DNA of 64,000 bases from the NCBI GenBank assembly GCA_902547215.1, contig CACCNI010000001.1, positions 1 through 64,000 on the forward strand, in the 5' to 3' direction. The DNA comes from an uncultured Pelagibacteraceae bacterium (lineage in GTDB: Bacteria; Pseudomonadota; Alphaproteobacteria; Pelagibacterales; Pelagibacteraceae). The number at the start of each line of letters is the position of its first letter. Position 1 is the stretch's first letter. The translations under genes were made by a program, and so were the position numbers. Below, piece by piece: positions 11,138 to 20,516 of this stretch. Under the pieces are notes generated by a model. That model did not search any database. It was not told where the DNA came from and saw only the letters and a list, made by a program, of their open reading frames with translations.

Positions 11138-13798
11138 TTAATTATAAAGTTTTTTTATATCAATAATTTTTCCTTTAACTTTATTATTGTCTAAAATTAA
11201 ATCACTTCCAATTTGTACTAAAGGTAAACCGCAAGATGAAAATTGATCAATTTCTAGGTAAGCGCTGTTAAAATAAGGTTTCTTTTGATAAACAGCAAAA
11301 TCATACAAGTTACATTTTGAAACTTTGATATTGCTTCCATAGACTTTACTTGAGTCCTTACTTGCAATACCTATACCTGATGATGAAATCTGTAAATTAT
11401 TTATCTTCAGATTTGATTGTTCTCCAGCTGATATTGCTTTATCAAAAACATTTTTTGCATTTATATCTTTAAGATAAACATCTGAACCAGAAAGATCTAT
11501 TGCATCTCCCCCAACTTTATCAAAAGTTGTGTTAGTTATCTCACCATTTCCAAAATCAATATCAATTGCATCAGAAATAGTGTTGTTAACTTTAGATGAT
11601 GAAACCTTAAATTCTGATTTTACAAAATTTATTGCATCCTCAGAAACCGAATTGCTTATAACGCTATTCGAAATTTTAACTTTAGATTTTATAAAATTTA
11701 ACCCACCTGTTAATTGTATCCTTCCATTATCGAAATAAGAAAAATTAGAAACTTTCACAAAATTTAAATTGGAATAGTTGTTATCCTTAGCATTAGAATT
11801 GACATAGATACCTTTCCAAACTTCTTCAGGATTAAATGATGTAATCGTAATTGGATAATTTTCAGTTCCATCCATTTTAATTGATCCGCCCTCTACCAAA
11901 ATATATGATTGCTTAGACATCCTTAAAGTTGAACCTTTTTTTATTAAAAAGTCATATCCACTTGGAATTATTATTGGATCATTAATTATGTGTGTTCCTT
12001 CATCTAAAACGTAATTTTTGCCCTTAATAGAAATTTTAAGATTTTTTATATCATTAACATTCTTGAAGAATTCGTTTTTTTTAAACATACGCTTTTCGAT
12101 TTTTTCCTCAACAGAGTTTATTCTATTTGATTGATCTAAATATTTAATCTCTAATGAATCATAATTCTTATTTTTTAGATCGACGTTTATTTTTTTAAAA
12201 TTTAAATTTTCGTAGGTACTAGGTTTTAAAATGGAACTTGACTGACTAATGTCAATTACCCTCTTGCAGTTTATCTTACATTGAGAAATATTTTCAAATA
12301 CCAGTTTATCTAAACGTAAAATTTCGCTTGTTAAATTATTCAAAAAAATTGTTCCATCATCAAAAACACGAAAATGTATCTTTTTAATATTAAGATTTTT
12401 TGTGTTCAGTGTATTGAATTCTCTCTTTGTTATTTTTAGATTATTATCTTGAAGATTTTGAAAAATATTACTTTTTTCCCTATAAATATATTCAATATTT
12501 TTTCTTATAAGATCGAGATCAACTAAATTTTGACAATTCTTTCCAAAATCTTGGCAGGCTAGAACAAATTTTTTTTCAATTTTTTCAAAATTATTTCTAT
12601 ATTCATTAATTATTTGAAAATACTTTTTTTGAAACTCTTTTGTTTGAAAGAAATTTTTATAAAGAATATTATAATTATTCATGAATTCTCTCATTTTTTT
12701 TTGACTGGCAATATTTGATCTAGTTGTGTCAGTAAGTATTGGTTCTATTTTAAGATTATAGGGGTTGATATAATATCTAGAATTTGTAGGCAATCTGCTA
12801 TGGTGGTCGCCAAACATAGATGTTATTGCAACTATTTTTGCAATTAAGTTTACATCAACATGATCTTTTATTTTTTCAAAATATCTATCATCCTGAAGTG
12901 CAACTGTTTCCTGAATATTCTTAAAAATACTTAATAAATTTAGATTCGTTTTTTGCCTAGGAATATTTGTCTTTTTAAAAATTCTTTTTTCATTATAAAC
13001 TTTTGTTTCTAATTTGCCTTGCCACCTGATTATATCATCTACATTTTCTAGAGTTCGATTGGCTATCGTTTTTATTGTAAAATCGTTTTCATTTGTCATT
13101 TTAAATATTGGTGCCTCTTTTAACTGATTGTGAGCATAAAAAGAGTCTGAAAACTGTTCTTCTAAAAGCATTATTCCCCAATTTTCTCCATTAAAATTAA
13201 CTTTAACTGTTTCATATCTTGGGGTTAAAATTTTATTTTCTCTAAAAATTTCTGAAATAACAAAATAATTAGGATAATCTCTTTCTCTGTGCACTGAAAT
13301 TGAAAATTCATTAAACCCTAAAATTGTTCTATTCTTATTTAGTTTAATTCTTAAACTCCACTGTTTGATATTACCCCAATGTTGTTTTAAATCACCTTTA
13401 AGTCTAGCTGTTGCTTTATATTCTTTACCTTGAAATAATAAATTTATTTTTACTTTTTGAGGATCTACCAATTTATTTAGATAAAGAGCTTTACTTCTGT
13501 CTTTTTTTAATTTCTCTAATTCTGAAAAATTGATATCAATTTTAATTTTTTCAAATTCTTTTTTTCTAAAAATTTTATTCTCAATTCCATAAAATAACTT
13601 AATTGAATAGTCAATTATTCTGTTTTCGTGAACAGGCTTTGATCTTAAAAGTATAGGCTGAGATAAAAAAATTCTCAAAGACTGTTCTAAATCTCCTTTC
13701 AAACCAGGTGTAATTTTAATTAAAAAAAATAGTAAAAAAATAAAAAGTGTTAGTAATAAAAAAAAAGTATTATTTTTTTTTTGTTTGAAAATTCTCAA
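11138..13798 (-). CDS. CotH-kinase-like protein with C-terminal right-handed parallel beta-helix
   Basis: N-terminal TM; ATARLKGDLKQHWG, NWGIMLLEEQFS, FGDHHSRLPTNSRYYINPYNLKIEPILTDTT resemble CotH motifs; C-terminal repetitive SNSVISNSVSEDAINF-type coils. Confidence 0.7.
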   Translation of the reverse strand: MRIFKQKKNNTFFLLLTLFIFLLFFLIKITPGLKGDLEQSLRIFLSQPILLRSKPVHENRIIDYSIKLFYGIENKIFRKKEFEKIKIDINFSELEKLKKDRSKALYLNKLVDPQKVKINLLFQGKEYKATARLKGDLKQHWGNIKQWSLRIKLNKNRTILGFNEFSISVHRERDYPNYFVISEIFRENKILTPRYETVKVNFNGENWGIMLLEEQFSDSFYAHNQLKEAPIFKMTNENDFTIKTIANRTLENVDDIIRWQGKLETKVYNEKRIFKKTNIPRQKTNLNLLSIFKNIQETVALQDDRYFEKIKDHVDVNLIAKIVAITSMFGDHHSRLPTNSRYYINPYNLKIEPILTDTTRSNIASQKKMREFMNNYNILYKNFFQTKEFQKKYFQIINEYRNNFEKIEKKFVLACQDFGKNCQNLVDLDLIRKNIEYIYREKSNIFQNLQDNNLKITKREFNTLNTKNLNIKKIHFRVFDDGTIFLNNLTSEILRLDKLVFENISQCKINCKRVIDISQSSSILKPSTYENLNFKKINVDLKNKNYDSLEIKYLDQSNRINSVEEKIEKRMFKKNEFFKNVNDIKNLKISIKGKNYVLDEGTHIINDPIIIPSGYDFLIKKGSTLRMSKQSYILVEGGSIKMDGTENYPITITSFNPEEVWKGIYVNSNAKDNNYSNLNFVKVSNFSYFDNGRIQLTGGLNFIKSKVKISNSVISNSVSEDAINFVKSEFKVSSSKVNNTISDAIDIDFGNGEITNTTFDKVGGDAIDLSGSDVYLKDINAKNVFDKAISAGEQSNLKINNLQISSSGIGIASKDSSKVYGSNIKVSKCNLYDFAVYQKKPYFNSAYLEIDQFSSCGLPLVQIGSDLILDNNKVKGKIIDIKKLYN

Positions 13799-13803
13799 TT
13801 TGT

Positions 13804-14487
13804 TTAATCTACAATTTTATTTTCATAAAAAGAATAATTTAAATTATCAAATTTTTTATTTAAATTATCCATTAAAAGTTTAATATTTTTCTCATTTCCA
13901 AATGAAACTTTATAATAAAGTGTAATATTATTTTTTTCTTTTTCAATTTTTGCTAGGTTTGCTTCAAGACAATTTTTTTTTAGGTGCTCTAAAATTTTAT
14001 CAAAATAGTCTTGATTTTTGTCTAAATCGCATTCTATTATTAAGTTAAATTCATTTGTAATTAGATTTTTTCTTGAAGATAAAAAAAACCAAATAATCAA
14101 AATTAAAATTAAAAAAATAATGCTTGTTGTATAAATTTGAAGTGCTCCATATCCAATACCAAGTGCTATTGCAAAAAATAAGAACGCTAAATCTTCTGGC
14201 TCTTTTACTGGAGTTCTAAATCTTATGACCGATAAAGCTCCAACCAAGCCAAGTGATAACGCTAACGATGATTTTACAATTAGAATCACTAAGAAAGTAA
14301 TGTTACTTAAAAGCGGAATTATTGCTGAGACTTGAACTTTTGAAGATAATGCATTTGATTTAGTTTTGTAAACATACATTAATATAAATGAAGAAATGAT
14401 ACAAAAAAATAAACTCAGTATAACTATTAGATAATCTGTTTCGCCTACAGTTTCTAAAGATCTTGACAGTTTATTTGTTATATCCAT
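13804..14487 (-). CDS. DUF4956-family membrane protein
   Basis: SSLALSLGLVGALSVIRFRTPVKEPEDLAFLFFAIALGIGYGA signature. Confidence 0.82.
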   Translation of the reverse strand: MDITNKLSRSLETVGETDYLIVILSLFFCIISSFILMYVYKTKSNALSSKVQVSAIIPLLSNITFLVILIVKSSLALSLGLVGALSVIRFRTPVKEPEDLAFLFFAIALGIGYGALQIYTTSIIFLILILIIWFFLSSRKNLITNEFNLIIECDLDKNQDYFDKILEHLKKNCLEANLAKIEKEKNNITLYYKVSFGNEKNIKLLMDNLNKKFDNLNYSFYENKIVD

Positions 14488-14580
14488 AGTGGCCTAATTC
14501 TTAAATTCTTAATGTTGAATTTTAAATTATTTTTTCTTTTAAATCAAATCCCCCGATGGATATCTCTAAACTCAAAAAAA

Positions 14581-15330
14581 TTATTTATATTTGTAAATTT
14601 TTTTTTTGTAAATTTTAGATTTTGCCAAAACATAATATAACATTTCAATAAAATTTGACATCAAATAAATAAAGCCATTATAATAATTACATGAATTTAC
14701 TTTATCACCATAATCAGCTGAAATACTTATTTCTCCATATTTTAAGTCAAAAAATTTAGTCATCAAAATTATTTGAAAAGAAAATAAATAATTGTTTGAA
14801 CAATCCTCAAATTGAACTTTGTTGTAAAAACTTCTGCCAAAAATTTTGAATCCTGTATGAAACTCAGTCAATTTTATAGAAAAAAGTTTACTTGTTAGGC
14901 TGCTCATGAACTTATTTGAAAGATATCTTAAAAAAGGCATTCCTTCTTCCTTATAAGGATTTTTGTTTACAAATCTTGATCCAATAATCAATGCATAATC
15001 TTGATCTAAAAAATCTTTTGCTTTCAAAATTAAATTTGGATCATATTGATTGTCAGCATGAATTTCTAAAACATAATCGGCACCATCCTCAAAAGCAGTT
15101 TTAATTGCTTTTTTTAAGTTTCCACCATGACCTAAATTAGTTTGATTCTTTGCTGCTTGCCAATCAAACTTTTTTGCAATTTCATATGAATTGTCTGTTG
15201 AGTTGTCATCAAAAAAATATATTTTATCAAATAGCTCTTTATCAATTCTCTCGTAAAGGTCTTTTATAGTTGATTCACTATTATAACAAATTACTACACC
15301 GTAAATTTTTTTATTAGAAATTTTGTTCAT
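14581..15330 (-). CDS. GT2-family glycosyltransferase (polyprenol-phosphate sugar transferase type)
   Basis: VVICYNSESTIKDLYERI, FFDDNSTDNSYEIAKKF, EIHADNQYDP. Confidence 0.82.
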   Translation of the reverse strand: MNKISNKKIYGVVICYNSESTIKDLYERIDKELFDKIYFFDDNSTDNSYEIAKKFDWQAAKNQTNLGHGGNLKKAIKTAFEDGADYVLEIHADNQYDPNLILKAKDFLDQDYALIIGSRFVNKNPYKEEGMPFLRYLSNKFMSSLTSKLFSIKLTEFHTGFKIFGRSFYNKVQFEDCSNNYLFSFQIILMTKFFDLKYGEISISADYGDKVNSCNYYNGFIYLMSNFIEMLYYVLAKSKIYKKKIYKYK

Positions 15331-15331
15331 C

Positions 15332-16471
15332 TTATAGATTAGTACACTCTGTCATATTTGGTAAAGGTGTAAAATATTTAAATTCAAAAATTCCAATAGT
15401 TAAAGAAATTAAAATAAAAAAACCAAATATAAATTTAAATAAATGGTTATTTTCTAATTGAAAAAGCCTTATAAACAAAGTTAATAATATAATTCCTGGT
15501 ATGACCGCATATCTTCCGCCTACAAAATTTGGATACAATGATCCAACTAAAACAAAACCCGAATGTAATATAAATGAGGCAATGATAAGTATAGTTATAT
15601 TGTCTTTTTTTTTTTGAAAAATTTTAAAAGCAAAAAACAAAGAAAAAATTAGTATTAAAATTAAAGCAATTAAAATTGTATCATTACCAGTTAGATTAAA
15701 TTTATTATAAAAAAATTTAGGGATAGAACTTCCAAAAAAAGGTCTAACTAAAATATTATAAGAAAAACTCTCAATTTTATTAATATTAAATGAAAATCTA
15801 TCTGCGTTGTTAGAGGAAAAAATGAAAATGAAAATATTGATTATTAGGGGAAACAAGGAGCATAGAAAATTAAGAAAATTATCTTTTTTTTTTTCTAGTA
15901 TAAACTTTAATAGAAATATTGGAGCAATCACACTTGCATAGATACTACTTAATCCACTAAAAATAATAATAGATCTGTACAGTTTCTTTTTAAAGTTTTC
16001 TAAAACAGTAAAATCTTGAAAAATTAACACGAAACTAAGTATTCCAAAATATGCTTTTATGTGGGCCGGTGTGAGCCATATTTCAGGTGTCATTGGAGGA
16101 GACAATAAAATAAAAAAAATTAATAAAATTTTATAACCTTTGTTATAAAAAAAAATCGATTTAGAAAAATAGATATAAGTAAAAATTAATAAATAAATAA
16201 TTGATGTAAGATAGGTGCTAATTTTTTGAGAAAAAGTTGGAAAATAAGTTGCTAATTTAGTAATTATATTTCGAGTAAATTCGAAATAACCTCCATAATC
16301 ATAAATATATAAAATTGATGTTAAAAAATTATTTTGCAAAGAATATTCATAAAAAGAATCTTGTTTTATTTGCCAATATCCTTGATCAATAAATATACAA
16401 GGTGCTCTAAAAAAAATTAAAAAAACCAATATTAAAAAAAAAGAAGGAAAAAAAAGTTTATTTTTCAACAT
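15332..16471 (-). CDS. Polytopic membrane protein, possibly GT-C-like
   Basis: 379 aa with about ten hydrophobic segments; abuts the GT2 gene. Confidence 0.5.
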   Translation of the reverse strand: MLKNKLFFPSFFLILVFLIFFRAPCIFIDQGYWQIKQDSFYEYSLQNNFLTSILYIYDYGGYFEFTRNIITKLATYFPTFSQKISTYLTSIIYLLIFTYIYFSKSIFFYNKGYKILLIFFILLSPPMTPEIWLTPAHIKAYFGILSFVLIFQDFTVLENFKKKLYRSIIIFSGLSSIYASVIAPIFLLKFILEKKKDNFLNFLCSLFPLIINIFIFIFSSNNADRFSFNINKIESFSYNILVRPFFGSSIPKFFYNKFNLTGNDTILIALILILIFSLFFAFKIFQKKKDNITILIIASFILHSGFVLVGSLYPNFVGGRYAVIPGIILLTLFIRLFQLENNHLFKFIFGFFILISLTIGIFEFKYFTPLPNMTECTNL

Positions 16472-16489
16472 AGAATTTTCTTTCTTTTA

Positions 16490-17437
16490 TTAAACTAATT
16501 TTTCGTGCATTTCGAAAGCTGACATTAGTTCATTCCACTCCCTTTTAGATAGCCCAGAATTTTCTATATCGACCTTTTCCCCTTTGATCAATTTTTGAAT
16601 TAAAATTTTACCTTTTGATGAAACTTCAGTTCCTCCAACTCTATAATCTAAAAAGGCATCATAAGTAATTGGTACCCAACTTTTTAAAGTATCAAGCATT
16701 GCGTCAGCATACGCTCTTATTTCATATTGTGCATGGCTATCTGCTCTCAATCTTAAAAAATTCATTAAATTTAAAAGATCAGTTTTCCAGTACCATTGAG
16801 TATAAGTATTAAGTGTTAAATTCATTCTAGCTAATTCTCTTGCAAGACCAGGTTCTTTCTCATCGACAACTGATCCATCATATCTTTCATTAAGCATTGT
16901 TTCATAATTATCATAAGTTCTTTCTGCATCATCCTTTAATAATGATAAAACTTTATTTGCCTGTTCTCCCTCAAGAACCTCTCCTCTGCCCTGTCTATTA
17001 TTTTTTGATTGAGCTGCTAAATGTTCTTTTTTTGGTAAATAAAATTCCTTATCCAAAATTGAGTATCTGGCTGAATACTCATTTACATTTGCAGTTCTGT
17101 GCCTAATCCATTGTCTAGCAATAAAAATTGGTAATTTAACATGATATTTTATTTCGCACATTTCAAATGGTGTGCTATGCCAGTGCCTCATTAAATATTT
17201 TATTAAACCACTGTCAGTAGAAACTTGTTTAGTTCCCTTACCATAAGATACTCGAGCGGCTTGAACAATAGATGTATCATTACCCATGTAATCTATTACT
17301 CTTATGAAACCGTGATCTAAGATTGGTATTGCTTCATATAAAATTTTTTCTAAATTAGGAGCTGTTACTCTTTTTGTTTCATTTTTTTGGGATTGAAGAT
17401 CACGGATTTCTTGAGTTTGTTCTTTAGTTAGTTTCAT
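16490..17437 (-). CDS. thyX: FAD-dependent thymidylate synthase
   Basis: ThyX motif [14 protein letters not shown]. Start placed at [12 protein letters not shown] (17437); the ORF-track start at 17560 lies antisense to the tmRNA acceptor piece. Confidence 0.92.
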   Translation of the reverse strand: MKLTKEQTQEIRDLQSQKNETKRVTAPNLEKILYEAIPILDHGFIRVIDYMGNDTSIVQAARVSYGKGTKQVSTDSGLIKYLMRHWHSTPFEMCEIKYHVKLPIFIARQWIRHRTANVNEYSARYSILDKEFYLPKKEHLAAQSKNNRQGRGEVLEGEQANKVLSLLKDDAERTYDNYETMLNERYDGSVVDEKEPGLARELARMNLTLNTYTQWYWKTDLLNLMNFLRLRADSHAQYEIRAYADAMLDTLKSWVPITYDAFLDYRVGGTEVSSKGKILIQKLIKGEKVDIENSGLSKREWNELMSAFEMHEKLV

Positions 17438-17464
17438 GAATTTTATTGAATCTTTATATATAAC

Positions 17465-17740
17465 TTTTATATTAATCGTGTTGGTTTTCCAACTATGACG
17501 ATAAACGAATTTCGTAATAAACATTACGGACGTGGGGGCAGTACCCACCACCTCCACCATTTACAACTTACGGGGGTGAACTAGGATCGACGGATGTCTA
17601 AAGGCTATTTTTTCGTTCGGGATTGTTCCACCGTAACGGGCTATTTATAATTGCAAATGATAAATTTGCTCTTGCTGCTTAATTAATTTATTAATTAAGT
17701 AACGGGGTTTTGGGGCACCTGGCAACAGAACGCCCCTAAG
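17465..17740 (+). ncRNA. ssrA: Circularly permuted two-piece tmRNA (ssrA); outer ends approximate
   Basis: Acceptor piece ...GTGGGGGCAGTACCCACCACCTCCACCA ends at 17560; coding piece begins GGGGGTGAACTAGGATCGACGG at 17573; GGGGGTG pairs with CACCTCC. Tag ORF GCAAATGATAAATTTGCTCTTGCTGCTTAA (17653-17682) = ANDKFALAA*; ends in GGGGCACCTGGCAACAGAACGCCCC. Confidence 0.93.
17712..17737 (+). repeat. Direct repeat copy 1 (3' end of ssrA): GGGGCACCTGGCAACAGAACGCCCCT
   Basis: Exact 26-nt match to 19413-19438. Confidence 0.95.
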
Positions 17741-17863
17741 CAGATTCGAATTTCACACACTACGCAACACTTTTAGAAAAAAAAATAATAATGGGCGTCC
17801 TATGGGCGTCACAGTGGTGGTAAAAATCTTTACATTGTTGCCAAAATTTATTAATTTTTTTGT

Positions 17864-18064
17864 ATGGTAAAGAAAAAAAGTGGAAATCTTGGTAATAAAT
17901 TTGCAAGTATTGGCTTAATTGCTCTTGGGCTATTATTCTTCTTAGGGGGTTTATCTGTTGTCGGCTCAGGTTCTCAATCTGAAACAATTACATTTATTTT
18001 AATTGGTTTAATAATGGTTGTTTTAGGTGGTATATTATTCAAAAAATCTTTTTTGAATAAATAA
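17864..18064 (+). CDS. Small two-TM membrane protein
   Basis: 66 aa, two hydrophobic segments, basic ends. Confidence 0.5.
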   Translation: MVKKKSGNLGNKFASIGLIALGLLFFLGGLSVVGSGSQSETITFILIGLIMVVLGGILFKKSFLNK

Positions 18065-18081
18065 AAAATCTACTGACCTTG

Positions 18082-18882
18082 CTAAATTTTACAAATTGAG
18101 TTGCTGCTACCTGCTATATTTTTAGTTCTTATAAATTTTTTTTTATCCACATTAGACTTGTTCAAAAACTCAATTAATTCGTTTTGGTTTAGATTTTCAT
18201 CAAACCAATTAGCATAACATTTGCAATATTCTTTAACCTTCGGAGTTAAATTATTTTTACTTTGAGCACCTTGTAGACAGCCATCTTCCATTTGTTTTAT
18301 CATTATATTCTTCATATCAGATTTAGCATCTTTTTGATTTTCATTTTTTTCTTTTTCACAATTATACTCACTTGAACCAATGAACATTTGTGAAAATTTT
18401 TCTTTATTATTTTCACTTAGATCAAGAATATAATCTTTTGTAAAAAAATATCTTTGGACTTCATTTTCTAGTTCAGTATCAGATAAATTAAAGTTTTTGA
18501 AATTTTCAACACTATTAATAATTGAATTAAACTCTGATTTGAGACTTTTAATTTCGTTCGAATAAAAATTGTACCTACTTAATTGTCTGACATTGCCCTC
18601 TTCAACACTAATTTCGTCTACGGTTAAAGCTTGTTCATTTCTATTGTAACCAAAAATTCTTCCCTCGTAAATTTGTCCAAAATTGAGATATTCTTGTCCT
18701 AAAATAGTCACCGAATAAGTTACAAATTTACCATTGGCATAATCAAAAGAGTCATAAATTTTTAATTTTTCAGTCAAAAATCCGGGTTCTTTACAAGAAT
18801 AGGTTTTGTTAATTTCTTGTGACAAAACTGAATTTGAAAAAAAAATTGTAAAAACAAAGATTATTGAAAGATAATTTTTCAT
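18082..18882 (-). CDS. Hypothetical secreted protein
   Basis: Signal peptide MKNYLSIIFVFTIFFSNSVLSQ; no recognised domain. Confidence 0.6.
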   Translation of the reverse strand: MKNYLSIIFVFTIFFSNSVLSQEINKTYSCKEPGFLTEKLKIYDSFDYANGKFVTYSVTILGQEYLNFGQIYEGRIFGYNRNEQALTVDEISVEEGNVRQLSRYNFYSNEIKSLKSEFNSIINSVENFKNFNLSDTELENEVQRYFFTKDYILDLSENNKEKFSQMFIGSSEYNCEKEKNENQKDAKSDMKNIMIKQMEDGCLQGAQSKNNLTPKVKEYCKCYANWFDENLNQNELIEFLNKSNVDKKKFIRTKNIAGSSNSICKI

Positions 18883-18891
18883 AAAATTTTA

Positions 18892-19290
18892 CTACCTACA
18901 TTGCGTCTTATTGTTCTCAAAATTTACCGTTTTGTCATCAAAATTAATAATTATTTCAAATTTATAAGCATCTGCGGATATTAATTTTGCATAATTATCA
19001 TCGGAGTATATTACATCATACTCACGAATTCTTGTTTTTTTAAGTCTAAATGAATTTCCCTCAGATTTATATTTCTCATTAACTTTTTTTACATATTTGT
19101 CAGAGTAATCCAAAACCATACTTCCAACTTTTTTTTTTATATTAATTATGTAATACCATTTATCCATTTTATTTTTGTCGAATTTTTTATCTACAAAAGT
19201 ATTAAAACATTTTTCTAGTTTAATTATTTTTGATTGCGAGGGACTGGCAATAAACAAGCTAATAGTCAATATTGCGAATATTTTTTTCAT
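18892..19290 (-). CDS. Hypothetical secreted protein
   Basis: Signal peptide MKKIFAILTISLFIASPSQSK; no recognised domain. Confidence 0.6.
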   Translation of the reverse strand: MKKIFAILTISLFIASPSQSKIIKLEKCFNTFVDKKFDKNKMDKWYYIINIKKKVGSMVLDYSDKYVKKVNEKYKSEGNSFRLKKTRIREYDVIYSDDNYAKLISADAYKFEIIINFDDKTVNFENNKTQCR

Positions 19291-19412
19291 ATATGCAAGA
19301 TATCAAATCTGATAATATGTGACGAGTAGTTATTTGGCGTCGTGGTGGCGTTATTTAATTACTAAATCTTACTTTTAGGTTCAAATTATTAGCGTATAAT
19401 GGTACAAAGTTC

Positions 19413-19438
19413 GGGGCACCTGGCAACAGAACGCCCCT
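19413..19438 (+). repeat. Direct repeat copy 2 of ssrA 3' end
   Basis: Exact 26-nt copy followed by TTT; no tag ORF or tRNA-like part upstream. Confidence 0.95.
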
Positions 19439-19439
19439 T

Positions 19440-20516
19440 TTAATCTAAATATTTATCTAAAGTTTTTTTGTCAGAAACAACAATAAAATCATCATAATGA
19501 ATTGTTTGATCTGGGTATCCTTCTCTATTTGGATCAGAGTCTCTATAAGGTCCTATTCTTATATCTGTTCCCTTATATTGACCACCTTTCCAATCATAAC
19601 TAATTCCTGAATAATTCATAATTAATTCATCATTTTTATATACTTTCACGTAACCATCATTTTGTTTTGAATTTTTTATACCAATTTTAAAAGTTATCCA
19701 TTTTCCAAGTTCATTTACTTTAATTTGTTTTTTTATTTTTTGAATTTTTTTACAAAAACTTGGTTTTTCACCTGAGTTTAAATAACCTTTTTTTTTCCAA
19801 AGTGGTTTTCCATCAACTCCATAACAACAAATTTTCCGTGTTTCATAGTCTGAACAACCAGAACAATTATTTTTATTACTACAAAGTGACACATCCTCAT
19901 AATCAGATTCTCTTTCTTTTATTTTATTTAATATCCAACTATCATTATTTTTAAAATATTTTGATCTTATTGCATGTTTTTTGTGTTCTTTTTTGTTGTA
20001 CCATTTAGCAGGATTCCCACCTGTGTCCCCTCCAATATCTAAAATATTACCATTCTTATAAAATCGAATACCAAGAAGCGGACTTTTTTTCATAGGATCA
20101 AATTGATTTTTAAACTGAGTAATTAATAATCTATCATCAATATGAATAAAATCTTTTGGAAAACGTATTTTAAATCCATACCACACTTCTTTATTTTTTG
20201 TATTCCTGTAACCAGTCCCAAGTTCTGCACGCTCTGTCACGCCACCAGAACCCATATCTTTATTTGATTTATCTTTTACTGTAATTGCAAGAAAAGTGTT
20301 GCCATCTTTATCTTGTTCAAATTTAAAAGGTTTTTTTCCTGAACCTTTGTTATTAATTTTTAGTTTTTTGAAACTTTTGCTCTCAAAATTTTCATAAAAG
20401 TTCCAAGGTGACTTTGTTTTTTTATCTACATAATCTGGAACAGGAACTTTTTCCCAACTAAAAGCAGTAATTGGAAATGAGAAAATTAAAAAAACTAATA
20501 GTAAAACTATCCTCAT
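19440..20516 (-). CDS. Secreted heparin-lyase-I-like polysaccharide lyase
   Basis: Signal peptide MRIVLLLVFLIFSFPITAFS; GGVTERAELGTGYR, WYGFKIRFPKDFIHIDDRLLITQFKNQ, IRIGPYRDSDPNREGYPDQTIHYDDFIV. ORF track extends to 20558. Confidence 0.75.
   Translation of the reverse strand: MRIVLLLVFLIFSFPITAFSWEKVPVPDYVDKKTKSPWNFYENFESKSFKKLKINNKGSGKKPFKFEQDKDGNTFLAITVKDKSNKDMGSGGVTERAELGTGYRNTKNKEVWYGFKIRFPKDFIHIDDRLLITQFKNQFDPMKKSPLLGIRFYKNGNILDIGGDTGGNPAKWYNKKEHKKHAIRSKYFKNNDSWILNKIKERESDYEDVSLCSNKNNCSGCSDYETRKICCYGVDGKPLWKKKGYLNSGEKPSFCKKIQKIKKQIKVNELGKWITFKIGIKNSKQNDGYVKVYKNDELIMNYSGISYDWKGGQYKGTDIRIGPYRDSDPNREGYPDQTIHYDDFIVVSDKKTLDKYLD

Noticed and set aside
17438-17560. N-terminal 41-aa extension of thyX in the ORF track
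   Set aside because: Antisense to the tmRNA acceptor piece; MKLTKEQTQ at 17437 is a plausible start.
17760-17987. 75-aa minus-strand ORF after ssrA
   Set aside because: Low-complexity Q/H/F-rich peptide overlapping the more plausible small membrane protein on the plus strand; no supporting motif.
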